Part shown: positions 8,183 to 16,213 of the stretch, in pieces
Numbering within the stretch: position 1 is the first letter of the stretch
Layout: the number at the start of each line of letters is the position of its first letter
Source: Cellulomonas sp. 73-145
Lineage (GTDB): Bacteria > Actinomycetota > Actinomycetes > Actinomycetales > Cellulomonadaceae
Length of the DNA: 42,048 nucleotides
Direction of reading: 5' to 3'
Assembly: GCA_001898185.1 (NCBI GenBank)
Contig: MKTI01000012.1
Location: forward strand, 1-42,048
Position numbers and translations under genes: made by a program
The notes under the pieces: generated by a model
The model's input: the letters and a program-made list of their open reading frames with translations, nothing else
What the model was told of the DNA's origin: nothing
The model's database searches: none

Positions 8183-8974
8183 CTACGAGCCTGCGAGCGC
8201 GTCCGCGAAGCCCCCCAGCGCGTCGACCAGCTCCTCGGTGCCGGGCACCCGGTACGCCGCCGAGGTGTCGCCGTCACCGACCTTCACCGTCACGTCGTCG
8301 GGCCGCAGGGCGGCGAACGCCCGCTCGTCGGTCACGTCGTCACCGGCGTAGAGCACCAGCTCGGCGCCAAGCTCGTCGCGCAGCGCGGTCAGCGCGGCGC
8401 CCTTGTCGGCGTGCAGCACCGACAGCTCCACCACGTCCTTGCCCTTCATCACGTCAACACCGGTGTTCGCGCCGAGGGCCAGCGCCTCGTCGCACGCCAC
8501 CGCCGCGACGTCCCGCGGAGCCAGCCGGGAGTGCACCACCACCGCGGTCGGCTTGCTCTCCACCCACACGCCGTCCCGCCCGCGGGCCACCGCGGCGGCC
8601 CGGGCACCGAGCGCCGCCAGCAGGTCGGCCTGCTCGTCGGTGAGGCGGACCACGGCCCGGTCCAGCCCGAACCGGGTGCGCCGGGCCCGCTCGGCGCCGT
8701 GGCTGCCGATCAGCACCGTGCCGGCAGGGACGGTGGCGAGCTTGTGCAGGTCGGCCATCGAGCGGCCGGACACCAGCGCGAGCGTCACCTGCGGCAGCGC
8801 CGCGAGGCGCTCCAGGACGGCGACGCCGTCGGCGGTGATCGCCGACCTCGAGGGGTCGTCCTGGAGCGGGGCCAGGGTGCCGTCGAAGTCCAGCGCCACC
8901 AGCAGCGGCCGCTGGGACGGATCGGCGGCGACCGCCGCCAGGCGGTCCTTCAGCTCTGCCGTCCCGTCAGCCAT
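8183..8974 (-). CDS. otsB: Trehalose-6-phosphate phosphatase
   Basis: OtsB dephosphorylates trehalose 6-phosphate to trehalose, the second step of the OtsAB route. The 263-residue product is a HAD-superfamily enzyme with the catalytic motif [11 protein letters not shown] (nucleophile D29, acid/base D31), motif II LVSGRS, Lys in the DKGAAL region and metal-binding Asps in [12 protein letters not shown]. The length is normal for a single-domain OtsB. ATG 8974 is chosen because it starts the domain and has a G-rich Shine-Dalgarno-like stretch; an in-frame start further upstream (9100) would only shadow otsA. It overlaps the otsA 3' end by 8 bases, indicating coupled expression. Confidence 0.95.
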   Translation of the reverse strand: MADGTAELKDRLAAVAADPSQRPLLVALDFDGTLAPLQDDPSRSAITADGVAVLERLAALPQVTLALVSGRSMADLHKLATVPAGTVLIGSHGAERARRTRFGLDRAVVRLTDEQADLLAALGARAAAVARGRDGVWVESKPTAVVVHSRLAPRDVAAVACDEALALGANTGVDVMKGKDVVELSVLHADKGAALTALRDELGAELVLYAGDDVTDERAFAALRPDDVTVKVGDGDTSAAYRVPGTEELVDALGGFADALAGS

Positions 8975-10580
8975 CGGACCGCCCCCGCCGGTCGGCCGTC
9001 GCGGCATCACCGTCGAGCGGCGGCGCGGGCTGGCCCGCCTCGACCGCCGCCATGTCGTCGGACTCCACGCCCGCCGCCGCGTCCGACCTGGCGCCGACAC
9101 CGCCCTCGGACCGCGGCGACGGCAGCTGCTCGCCGCCGGTCCGGGGGTACTGCGCCGACTGGAGGCTGCCGCCGCCGAGCACCGTCGCGGGATCCGCCCG
9201 CAGCGCCGCGAGGAACTCCGCCGACCACGCGGACACGTCGTGCCCCAGCACCCGCCGCCGCAGCTGCCGCATGCGCTTGCGGGCCTCGCGCCCGTCGATC
9301 CGCGCGCCGTACGTGATGGCGTCCTTGAGCCCGTCGATGTCGTGCGGGTTGACCAGCAGGGCGCCGCGCAGCTCGTCGGCCGCGCCGGTGAACTCGGACA
9401 GCACCAGCGCCCCGCGCTCGTCGGACCGCGCGGCGACGTACTCCTTGGCCACCAGGTTCATGCCGTCCCTCAGGGCCGTCACCAGCATCACGTCGGCCGC
9501 CAGGTACAGCGCCGCCATCTCCTCCATGCCGTACGACTGGTGCAGGTACTGCACCGGTGCGTGACCCACCTGGCCGAAGTCGCCGTTGATGCGGCCCACC
9601 AGCAGCTCCACCTCGTCGCGCAGCTGCATGTAGGCGCCGACGTTCTCCCGGCTGGGGCTGGCCACCTGCACCAGCGTCGTCTCCGCGGGCGACAGCCGGC
9701 CCTCGGTCAGCAGCTCGCCGTACGCCTTGAGCCGGTGCCGGATGCCCTTGGTGTAGTCCAGCCGGTCGACGCCGAGCAGCACCACCTCGGGGTCGCCCAG
9801 CTCGCGGCGGATCTCCCGCGCGCGGGCGGCGACGGCGGGGGTCCGGGCCAGCTCGTCGAAGGCGTGCGAGTCGATGGAGATGGGGAACGAGCCGGCCCGC
9901 ACCTCGCGGTCGCCCGCGGTGATCAGCAGGCCGTGGGTCGTCAGGTCGGTCAGCCGTCGGACCGCGCGGACGAAGTTGCCCGCGTCACCCGGCCGCTGGA
10001 AGCCCAGCAGGTCCGCGCCGAGCAGGCCGTCCACCACCTGCCGGCGCCAGGGCAGCTGCGCGAACAGCTCCAGCGGCGGGAAGGGGATGTGGCAGAAGAA
10101 CCCGATCCGCACGTCCGGCCGCAGCTCCCGCAGCCGGGCCGGCACCAGCTGCAGCTGGTAGTCGTGCACCCAGACGGTGCCGCCGTGCGCCACCTGCTCG
10201 GCGGCCGCGCGGGCGTACCGGTCGTTCACCCGCCGGTAGGCGTCCCACCACTGCCGGTGGTACGTCGGCGGCGTGATCACGTCGTGGTACAGCGGCCACA
10301 GCGTGTCGTTGGCGAAGCCCTCGTAGAACCCCTCGACGTCACCGGCCGTCAGCGGCACGGGCACCAGGTGCAGGCCGTCCGCGTCGAACGGGTCCACCTC
10401 GAGGTCGGGCGAACCACCCCAGCCCACCCAGGCGCCCCGGGACTTCCGCATCACCGGCGACAGAGCCGTGACCAGGCCGCCCGGTGCTCGGGTCCAGCTC
10501 ATCCTCCCCTCGTCGTCGAGGGAGATGTCGACGGGCAGGCGGTTCGCGACGACCACCAGCTCGTGGGCGCCGGCAGGCAC
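8967..10580 (-). CDS. otsA: Alpha,alpha-trehalose-phosphate synthase (GT20)
   Basis: OtsA joins a nucleotide-activated glucose and glucose 6-phosphate to trehalose 6-phosphate. Family GT20 motifs are present in order: [10 protein letters not shown] near the N-terminus, [36 protein letters not shown] and a C-terminal EFTGAADEL with LLVNPHD. The enzyme core ends near residue 460; a Gly/Ser/Ala/Asp-rich tail of about 70 residues follows and is unusual for the family. The annotated start is GTG 10580. However, the only good ribosome site, AAGGAG at 10599-10604, is 18 bases before it and 9 bases before an in-frame CTG at 10589, so translation may begin there. Trehalose made here would serve stress protection and osmotic balance. 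Confidence 0.94.
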   Translation of the reverse strand: MPAGAHELVVVANRLPVDISLDDEGRMSWTRAPGGLVTALSPVMRKSRGAWVGWGGSPDLEVDPFDADGLHLVPVPLTAGDVEGFYEGFANDTLWPLYHDVITPPTYHRQWWDAYRRVNDRYARAAAEQVAHGGTVWVHDYQLQLVPARLRELRPDVRIGFFCHIPFPPLELFAQLPWRRQVVDGLLGADLLGFQRPGDAGNFVRAVRRLTDLTTHGLLITAGDREVRAGSFPISIDSHAFDELARTPAVAARAREIRRELGDPEVVLLGVDRLDYTKGIRHRLKAYGELLTEGRLSPAETTLVQVASPSRENVGAYMQLRDEVELLVGRINGDFGQVGHAPVQYLHQSYGMEEMAALYLAADVMLVTALRDGMNLVAKEYVAARSDERGALVLSEFTGAADELRGALLVNPHDIDGLKDAITYGARIDGREARKRMRQLRRRVLGHDVSAWSAEFLAALRADPATVLGGGSLQSAQYPRTGGEQLPSPRSEGGVGARSDAAAGVESDDMAAVEAGQPAPPLDGDAATADRRGRSDG

Positions 10581-10777
10581 GTGGGACAGCGCGATCAGCT
10601 CCTTCGGGCGGTGCCGTCCAAACTAGCGGCGTTCGGGTGTGGTCGCCCGGTGAAGATGCTGGTGAACCTGCTGGTGGCGCTGCGGTCACGACGCCGGTGG
10701 GGCGGCCGACGGCACCGGTTCGCGGACCGGCTCGGGACCTCGCGGCGCCGCGCGCTGGCGCCCGGACGGTGCGCGGA

Positions 10778-10783
10778 TACCGT
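10778..10783 (+). promoter_or_regulatory. Leaderless-type -10 element (TACCGT) of the kinase gene
   Basis: TACCGT (pattern TANNNT) ends 6 bases before ATG 10790, and no Shine-Dalgarno sequence lies between. This is the usual spacing for an actinobacterial transcript whose first base is the A of ATG. No clear -35 is seen. The same layout recurs at 12624. Confidence 0.5.
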
Positions 10784-10789
10784 TCCGTC

Positions 10790-12589
10790 ATGGAGCGGAT
10801 CGGTCTGGCGCCGGGGTCGGAGATCGGTGGCTACACCGTCGTCTCCCCGCTCGGCGCGGGGGGCATGGGGACCGTCTACCGGGCGGTGGACGGCGGTGGC
10901 TCGCCGGTGGCGCTCAAGCTGCTGCACCCGCACGTCGGCGCCGATGCGGCCGCCCGTGCGCGGCTGATGCGCGAGGTCGCGGCGCTGCAACGATTGCGGC
11001 ACCCGGCCGTCGCCGCGGTGCTCGACGCCGAGGTCGACTCCACCGAGGCGTTCCTGGTCACCGAGCTGGTCGACGGGCAGGACCTCGCCGCCCGCGTGCA
11101 CGCGGCCGGACCCCTCGGACCTGAGGAACTCGCGGACCTCGCCGCCGGCCTGCGCGACGCGCTCGCGGCCGTGCACGCCGCCGGCGTGGTGCATCGCGAC
11201 CTGAAGCCGTCCAACGTGCTGCTCACCGACCACGGGCCCGTGCTGATCGACTTCGGCATCGCGCAGGACGCGGGGGACGAGCACCTGACCTCCACCGGCC
11301 TGGTGATGGGCACGCCCGGCTACCTCGCACCCGAGCTGCTGTCGGGGGCCGAGCCGGGGCCGGGCAGCGACCTGTGGGGTTGGGCGGCGGTGCTGGCGTT
11401 CGCCGCGACGGGCCGGCCGCCGTTCGGCAGCGGAGCGGTGGACGTGGTCCTCGCGCGGGCGCGCACCGGCTCGGCGGACCTGGCAGACCTCGGCCCGGTG
11501 ACGGCCGGGGCGCTGCGCCGGGCGCTGGAGCCCGACCCGCAGCGGCGCCTCGCAGCGGACGACCTGGTCTCGGCGCTGCGGACGGCCGCGGTCGACGGCG
11601 GCCCGGTGGACGGCACGGCGACCCGCGTGCTCAGCGGTGCGGACGCGGCCGGCACGGTCGCCGTCCCGGCCCGGGTGGGCGCCGCGGGTGCGGGTGCCAC
11701 CGTGGCGCTCGCGGGTCGGGGCACCGCGAACGACGGTCGCACGCGCGCGTTCGCCCCTGGTGGCCCGGGCGACGGTGACGACATCCGGCTGGACGACGGT
11801 GCCGAGCCGGAGGACGACGAGCCCGACGACGAGCTCCACGAGCCGTACGACGACGGCACGGACCCCCGGCACCCGTGGCGGGTGCGCCCGGTGGACGTCG
11901 ACGAGGCCGTCGAGTGGATCGAGGAGGACCTCGACGAGTCGACCGGTCCCGACGAGGAGGGGTCTGGCTACGTCCGGCCGCACGCCCGGCGCCGGTGGGG
12001 CTCGGTGGCGGCGCTCGGGCTGCTGGTCGCCGCGGCGGGTGCCTCGTGGCCCGGGCGGACGCTGATCGTCGTCGGTGCGCTGGTGCTGCTGGTCCGGGCG
12101 TTCGGGTCCACGGTCGAGGCGATGCACGGGCGGCGCGAGAAGCACGGCGTCCGACCGTCCGACCGTCTGGTCGCGGCGGTCTCCAGCCCGTGGCACCTGC
12201 TGCGCGCGGTGCTCGGCCTGGTGCCCAGCGTGCTGGTGGCCGCGAGCGTGATGGTGATCGGCCTGGGCATCGGCTGGTGGCTGGTCGGCACCGGCCGGTG
12301 GACGGTCGGCACCAGCCACCAGGGCGGGCCGCTGCAGGGACCGACCGCGTCGGTGCTGGTGGGCCTCGTGGTGCTCGCCGGTGTGGTGCTGCTGTGGTTC
12401 GGCCCGCTCTCGGCGATGACGCGGCTCGGCGCACGGCGGGCGCTGTGGGTGGTCACGCCCAACTGGCTCGGCGCCCTGGTGCTGGTGCTGCTGGCCCTCG
12501 GCGTGACGGCGATGCTCCTGGTGCGGGTGCTGGACGGCGGTGCCATCGTCTGGTCCCCGCTGCCGACCCCGACGCTGCCGAGCGCCTGA
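10790..12589 (+). CDS. Membrane Ser/Thr protein kinase (Pkn family)
   Basis: A 599-residue eukaryotic-like kinase. The catalytic domain (about 14-270) has the Gly loop LGAGGMGTVY, ATP-site Lys K43, catalytic loop HRDLKPSN with D137, DFG at D154 and an APE-like segment (YLAPELL). A low-complexity linker rich in Ala/Gly, then Asp/Glu (about 320-395), leads to roughly four transmembrane helices in the last 200 residues. Most actinobacterial Pkn proteins have one helix followed by an extracellular PASTA or other sensor. Here the C-terminus is a multi-helix membrane domain with almost no extracellular part, so it may sense membrane state. ATG 10790 begins the domain; the frame is open further upstream but lacks kinase sequence there. 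It is divergent from otsA; any functional link is unproven. Confidence 0.92.
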   Translation: MERIGLAPGSEIGGYTVVSPLGAGGMGTVYRAVDGGGSPVALKLLHPHVGADAAARARLMREVAALQRLRHPAVAAVLDAEVDSTEAFLVTELVDGQDLAARVHAAGPLGPEELADLAAGLRDALAAVHAAGVVHRDLKPSNVLLTDHGPVLIDFGIAQDAGDEHLTSTGLVMGTPGYLAPELLSGAEPGPGSDLWGWAAVLAFAATGRPPFGSGAVDVVLARARTGSADLADLGPVTAGALRRALEPDPQRRLAADDLVSALRTAAVDGGPVDGTATRVLSGADAAGTVAVPARVGAAGAGATVALAGRGTANDGRTRAFAPGGPGDGDDIRLDDGAEPEDDEPDDELHEPYDDGTDPRHPWRVRPVDVDEAVEWIEEDLDESTGPDEEGSGYVRPHARRRWGSVAALGLLVAAAGASWPGRTLIVVGALVLLVRAFGSTVEAMHGRREKHGVRPSDRLVAAVSSPWHLLRAVLGLVPSVLVAASVMVIGLGIGWWLVGTGRWTVGTSHQGGPLQGPTASVLVGLVVLAGVVLLWFGPLSAMTRLGARRALWVVTPNWLGALVLVLLALGVTAMLLVRVLDGGAIVWSPLPTPTLPSA

Positions 12590-12623
12590 GCCCGGCGGCT
12601 GCCGTCCCGACAGGTCGCTGCCC

Positions 12624-12629
12624 TACCCT
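12624..12629 (+). promoter_or_regulatory. Leaderless-type -10 element (TACCCT)
   Basis: TACCCT lies 6 bases before ATG 12636 with no ribosome-binding site between, the same geometry as at 10778. It suggests an independent start of transcription for the 12636 gene in spite of the short 46-base gap after the kinase gene. Confidence 0.5.
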
Positions 12630-12635
12630 GGCGCC

Positions 12636-13109
12636 ATGCGCGCGAGCGGACGGCACGGTGCGGCGCTGGCCGCCGCTCTGCTGACCGCCGGTGCGGGCGT
12701 CGTGCTGACCCAGGGCCGCGTGCTCCTGCACGAGTGCGTGACCACCGGTTCCTGGGGTCGGCTCGGCATCGACCTGCTGGTGCTGCGGGACCGGGCGGAC
12801 TGCCCGGCCGGCACCCTGGGCCTCGGTCAGGCGCCCAGCGGCGTCGTCGTCCTGCTGTCCGTCGCGCTCCCCGTGCTGGCGCTGCACCTCGCACTCGTCG
12901 CCGGCGGTCTGGGCCTCGGCACGGTGCTGCTGCGGGGGGCTCGTGCCGCGGCGGCCCTGGTCCGCGCCGCCCTGACCCGTCCGGCGCCCGCCGCCCGGCC
13001 GTTGCCGGTGGCGCGTCGTGAGCTTCCGCCGCTGCCCGCACCGCGGGTGCGCCTGGACCGGTGGCTGGTGGACGTCCGGCCGCACCGGGGACCGCCGCTG
13101 CCCGCCTGA
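12636..13109 (+). CDS. Small hypothetical membrane protein
   Basis: A 157-residue protein without a family I can name. It has an N-terminal hydrophobic stretch (about 10-26, AALAAALLTAGAGVVL) that could be a signal anchor. A short loop with two cysteines (HECVTT and ADCPAG) follows, then a second hydrophobic span (about 70-100, VVVLLSVALPVLALHLALVAGGLGLG) and a basic, proline-rich C-terminal tail. Two helices bracketing a small loop with a possible disulphide suggest an extracytoplasmic loop. ATG 12636 fits the leaderless promoter; in-frame codons upstream have no membrane or coding character. It lies between the kinase and the thiol-oxidoreductase-like gene. Confidence 0.75.
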   Translation: MRASGRHGAALAAALLTAGAGVVLTQGRVLLHECVTTGSWGRLGIDLLVLRDRADCPAGTLGLGQAPSGVVVLLSVALPVLALHLALVAGGLGLGTVLLRGARAAAALVRAALTRPAPAARPLPVARRELPPLPAPRVRLDRWLVDVRPHRGPPLPA

Positions 13110-13155
13110 GCAGCGCCCGTCCCCAGCAACCCCACCGGATCTCAGGAGCACCCCC

Positions 13156-14082
13156 ATGCCCAGCAACGAACCTCGCGTCACCAAGGCTCAGCGCCGTGAC
13201 GACGCCCGCACCAAGGCGCTGCAGATGCGCCAGGAGCAGCAGCGCAAGGAGCGCCGCAACCGCATGCTCGCCATCGGCGGGCTGGTCGTCGCCGTCGTCG
13301 TGCTGATCGGCGTCGTCGCCACCGTGCTGATCAACAACAAGGCCGCCAAGGACGCCTACGGCAAGGTCGCCTACGGCGGCACGGACACCAAGGTCACGGC
13401 GCCGACCCTCGACTCGGTGACCAAGCCCAAGGCGGCCGACGCCAACGGCGGCATCCCGGTGAGCAAGGCCGGGGTCGGCGTCGCCGGTTCGGGCGACACC
13501 ACGCTGACCATCTACTTCGACCTGCAGTGCCCGGCCTGCGACCAGTTCGACTCGGTGAACGCCGCCGACCTCGACACGCTGTCCAAGGAGGACGGCGTCA
13601 CGGTGGTGTTCCAGCCGCTGAACTTCCTCGACCGCTCCTCGCTGGGCACCTACTACTCCACCCGCGCCGCCAACGCGCTGATGATCGTGGCGGACCAGGA
13701 CCCGACGCACTTCATGCCGCTGATCACCGCCTTCTACAAGAACCAGCCGGCGGAGAACACCAGCGGCCTGACGGACGCCAAGATCGCCGACATCGCCAAG
13801 GGCGTCGGGGTGCCGGACAGCGTCACCGCGCACTTCACGGACACCGTCTCGGGCACCTACAAGTCCGGCGACACCACCAAGAACGGCACCTGGCGGACGT
13901 TCGCCCCGTTCCTCGCTGCGGCCACCCAGCACGCCGACGACACGCTCGGTGGCATCGCCACCCCGACGGTGTTCATCGACGGCAAGCAGGTGGGCAAGCA
14001 GGGCGACCAGGACGCCGGCTTCTACTTCACCCCCGGCCAGCTGCTCGCGCGGGTGAACGCCGCGAAGGCCGCCAAGGGCTGA
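13156..14082 (+). CDS. Membrane-anchored DsbA-like thioredoxin-fold protein
   Basis: A 308-residue protein with a basic cytoplasmic N-terminus rich in Arg/Gln (about 1-35), one transmembrane helix (about 38-60, MLAIGGLVVAVVVLIGVVATVLI) and an extracytoplasmic thioredoxin-fold domain. The active-site motif is CPAC in FDLQCPACDQFD, and the cis-proline region is GIATPTVFIDG. This is the Thioredoxin_4/DsbA-like architecture common in actinobacteria, where such proteins pass electrons between a VKOR-type membrane protein and exported substrates. The partner gene is not in the window. CAGGAG lies 8 bases before ATG 13156. It is either a disulphide oxidase or an isomerase; the sequence does not decide. 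Confidence 0.9.
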   Translation: MPSNEPRVTKAQRRDDARTKALQMRQEQQRKERRNRMLAIGGLVVAVVVLIGVVATVLINNKAAKDAYGKVAYGGTDTKVTAPTLDSVTKPKAADANGGIPVSKAGVGVAGSGDTTLTIYFDLQCPACDQFDSVNAADLDTLSKEDGVTVVFQPLNFLDRSSLGTYYSTRAANALMIVADQDPTHFMPLITAFYKNQPAENTSGLTDAKIADIAKGVGVPDSVTAHFTDTVSGTYKSGDTTKNGTWRTFAPFLAAATQHADDTLGGIATPTVFIDGKQVGKQGDQDAGFYFTPGQLLARVNAAKAAKG

Positions 14083-14141
14083 CGCCTGAGGGGTCCGGCG
14101 TGGCGGCCGCCGTCGTGGCGGTCGTTACGCTGGACCCCCTC

Positions 14142-14215
14142 GCCTCCTTAGCTCAGATGGCCAGAGCAGCCGCCTTGTAAGCGGCAGGTCGTCGGTTCGA
14201 ATCCGACAGGGGGCT
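14142..14215 (+). tRNA. tRNA-Thr (anticodon TGT)
   Basis: A complete 74-base cloverleaf: acceptor GCCTCCT pairs with AGGGGGC (one G-T pair) with discriminator T. The D stem is GCTC/GAGC. The anticodon stem GCCGC/GCGGC holds loop CTTGTAA, giving anticodon TGT. The T stem GTCGG/CCGAC holds TTCGAAT. The 3' CCA is not encoded. Gene content and base composition change right after its 3' end, which is a usual integration site for mobile DNA. Confidence 0.97.
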
Positions 14216-14687
14216 CTCCTGTGTGGTTGGTGAAAGTCGGGGCGTTGGGTTGGTGAAAGTCCCGACCGCCGAAATCGTGTGCTGACCTGCGCTGACGCGC
14301 CGGCTCGACCGACCGGACTCGTTGTCTGGCCGGGTCCTTGATCGGGGCGTGGGGCCAGCTCGCGGGCCACCTGAGCGGCTTGCCGCGGGGATGGCAAGGT
14401 CCGCGAATCGGACGTCTTGGCGCGCGATCGAGCGGGTCACGCCCGTGCTTGCTGGCGAGTCTGTTTCCCAAAGCAGCTTCGCGGGGCCTTGAAAGCACGC
14501 AGGTCTGTCCCGTGCGCAGCGAGGTCTGTCCCGAGGGAGCCCAGATCCTCAAATCAAGGCAAGCGCCCGGGCGCAGGTCCGTGGCTCATCACTTGAGGAC
14601 CCACTGATGGCGAGCGACGAGCCGACCGTTCTGGCAGGCTGAGTAAGGACACCAGTCGGCGGCAGTCGCGGACGGAGGGATGCAGGA
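14216..14687. other. Gene-free stretch after the tRNA
   Basis: No convincing coding sequence is visible on either strand in these 472 bases. The contents I see are short repeats: a 14-base direct repeat at 14225 and 14248, and a 12-base direct repeat (AGGTCTGTCCCG) at 14501 and 14522. Open frames on both strands here have no recognisable protein character. Confidence 0.5.
14225..14261 (+). repeat. 14-base direct repeat next to the tRNA 3' end
   Basis: GGTTGGTGAAAGTC occurs exactly at 14225-14238 and 14248-14261, 23 bases apart, starting 10 bases after the tRNA. It could be a trace of an integration or excision event or a protein-binding pair. No further copy was noticed in the window. Confidence 0.6.
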
Positions 14688-14918
14688 ATGGCTCCGAATA
14701 GGAACGTGGTTCCTAACCCCAAGGGCGGTTGGGACGTCACGGGCGGGGGAGAGCGGGCTTCTGCGCATACCGAGACGCAGGCTGAAGCCATCGCTCGCGC
14801 CAAGCAGATCGTGGCCAACCAAGGCGGCGGCGAGGTGTCCATCAGCGGCAGGGACGGCAGGATCCGCGCCAAAGACACTGTCAAGCCTGGGAACGACCCT
14901 CGGCAGGTTCCGGGCTGA
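14688..14918 (+). CDS. DUF2188 family protein
   Basis: A 76-residue soluble protein. The pattern fits DUF2188: an opening VVPNPKGGWDV, then the region GGERASAHTETQAEAIARAKQI with a helix that begins after a Thr-Gln turn, and the end of the domain EVSISGRDGRIRAKDT. The biochemical role of the family is unknown; members are common on mobile and accessory DNA. A GGAGGG sequence lies 8 bases before ATG 14688, so expression is believable. It stands alone, with no neighbour within 800 bases downstream. Confidence 0.82.
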   Translation: MAPNRNVVPNPKGGWDVTGGGERASAHTETQAEAIARAKQIVANQGGGEVSISGRDGRIRAKDTVKPGNDPRQVPG

Positions 14919-15736
14919 TCACCTCAGGGTGTGGAGGTTCGCTCGGTGTCGGCCCGGCGACCGCAAGGGGCACCGCAGCGGCATTTTCCGTCTCGTTCGT
15001 TCTTGTTCTCGTTAGGAGTACCAGGGCGGGCACTGCGAGGCGGGGTAGGTCTCGCGTTCTCGCAGGTCACCTCGTGACCGGAGCGTGGCTGCGCCCACTG
15101 TTGGAATCCCTGGTGGACGGAAGCTGTGGGGTTGCGCTAGCTCAGAGCGTCAAGTTGCGTTGACTTGATCCGCCTGTGACCTGTGTGTCCTTCATGAGCG
15201 TGGCCGTGCGGCGCGACTAGCTTCAGGTGTCGCATCACCGGGATCACCGATCGGGGGAGCGCAGACCAGCGGTCTGCCGTCCGCCGACCGGCCGTGGCGG
15301 CGCCGACTCTCGCCTGGCACACGTCACGCTGGAGAGATCGCGCCGTCCCGCATCTCAGCGGGTCGAGAGACGCTCCCAGGGCTGGATCAGCCGCCAGCAT
15401 CGTTTCTGCGGCGGCGCGGCCAAGGCGACCTTGTTACTCGCTGGGAGCGAACGGGTTGAGGTCTTCGGACGCTTACCTGTCCGCCGGACTCGGCCAGTAC
15501 TGCGAAGGCGCTGATCGGGACATCGTGCGCAAGGGTTCCAAGACACCAACTGCTAAACGCCACAACATGTGCCGTTGGCAACCATTTCGCGCTCTGCCTC
15601 CGCGCGAGAGCCACCCGGCTCGCGCCTAGGCGCTGCCGCCCGCCAGGCCGTCCCGCCAACTTGCGCGCGCTCACCAGCCGCCGAGGAGGGACGCCGCGCA
15701 CTTCAGAAGAGCACGAGGACACGGCAGCCCCGGAAG
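14919..15736. other. 818 bases with no supported gene
   Basis: Several short open frames exist on both strands, but they overlap one another, are rich in Arg/Pro/Ala as expected of random high-GC frames, and none has a good ribosome site with a recognisable domain. No RNA gene or long repeat is seen. This may be decayed sequence inside the accessory region. Confidence 0.45.
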
Positions 15737-16213
15737 TCAGCCGAAGGACCAGCCCTGCTCGCGGATGAAGGCCAGCAGGTTCATGCACCGAACGCCGACC
15801 GCGGCGCACGCATCTGGGATCTTCGGCCTCTGCGGGTGCCCCGTCGCAGTCTCGTCGGTGACGACCGACCCACCTCGCGCCAGCGCGAGAGCGACGACGA
15901 ACGGGTCCGCGCCGCTCCGACCGCTGCCCACGCCGATCAGCTTCGGGCAGGTCTTGAGGACTGTGCGTGTCGCCTGCTGAATATCGAGGTCGAGCGGGAC
16001 GAAGAGGCCATGCTGCGCCTTGCACCACGTCGCCGTCTCGTCGTCCTTCTGCTTGAGCTCATGGAGCACGACGTCGACGGACTGGACCTGACCGAACTCG
16101 ATCAGACCCGCGATCTTCGGCCAGAGTCGAGGTACGACGTCGGGGGGGAACTGATCACGCTGCCCGTTGATGAACGCGCTGGTGTCGAATGAGTAGAGCT
16201 CACCGAGCGCCAT
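15737..16213 (-). CDS. PIN-domain protein (DUF4411), likely toxin
   Basis: A 158-residue PIN-like nuclease candidate. The acidic residues expected in a PIN active site are visible: D10 in YSFDTSAFI, E52 in VLHELKQKDDE, D103 in SGADPFVVALA, and D120/E121 in VVTDE. DUF4411 proteins are PIN-fold and usually lie next to an HTH/ImmA-type gene, as here. Its ATG at 16213 overlaps the upstream gene by 14 bases, so the two are co-translated, with the protease-like gene first. Family knowledge suggests an RNase toxin paired with the upstream protein. That is inferred from domain and pairing and has not been shown for this sequence. Confidence 0.85.
   Translation of the reverse strand: MALGELYSFDTSAFINGQRDQFPPDVVPRLWPKIAGLIEFGQVQSVDVVLHELKQKDDETATWCKAQHGLFVPLDLDIQQATRTVLKTCPKLIGVGSGRSGADPFVVALALARGGSVVTDETATGHPQRPKIPDACAAVGVRCMNLLAFIREQGWSFG

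Noticed and set aside
10595..12319. Long minus-strand frame opposite the kinase
   Set aside because: Arg/Gly/His-rich shadow of the kinase frame with no domain.
14225..14261. Direct repeat as a possible CRISPR array
   Set aside because: Only two units, 9-base spacer, no cas genes nearby.
15387..16028. Minus-strand frame overlapping the PIN gene as a separate gene
   Set aside because: Arg/Gly/Pro-rich; the PIN frame keeps a full set of active-site acids.
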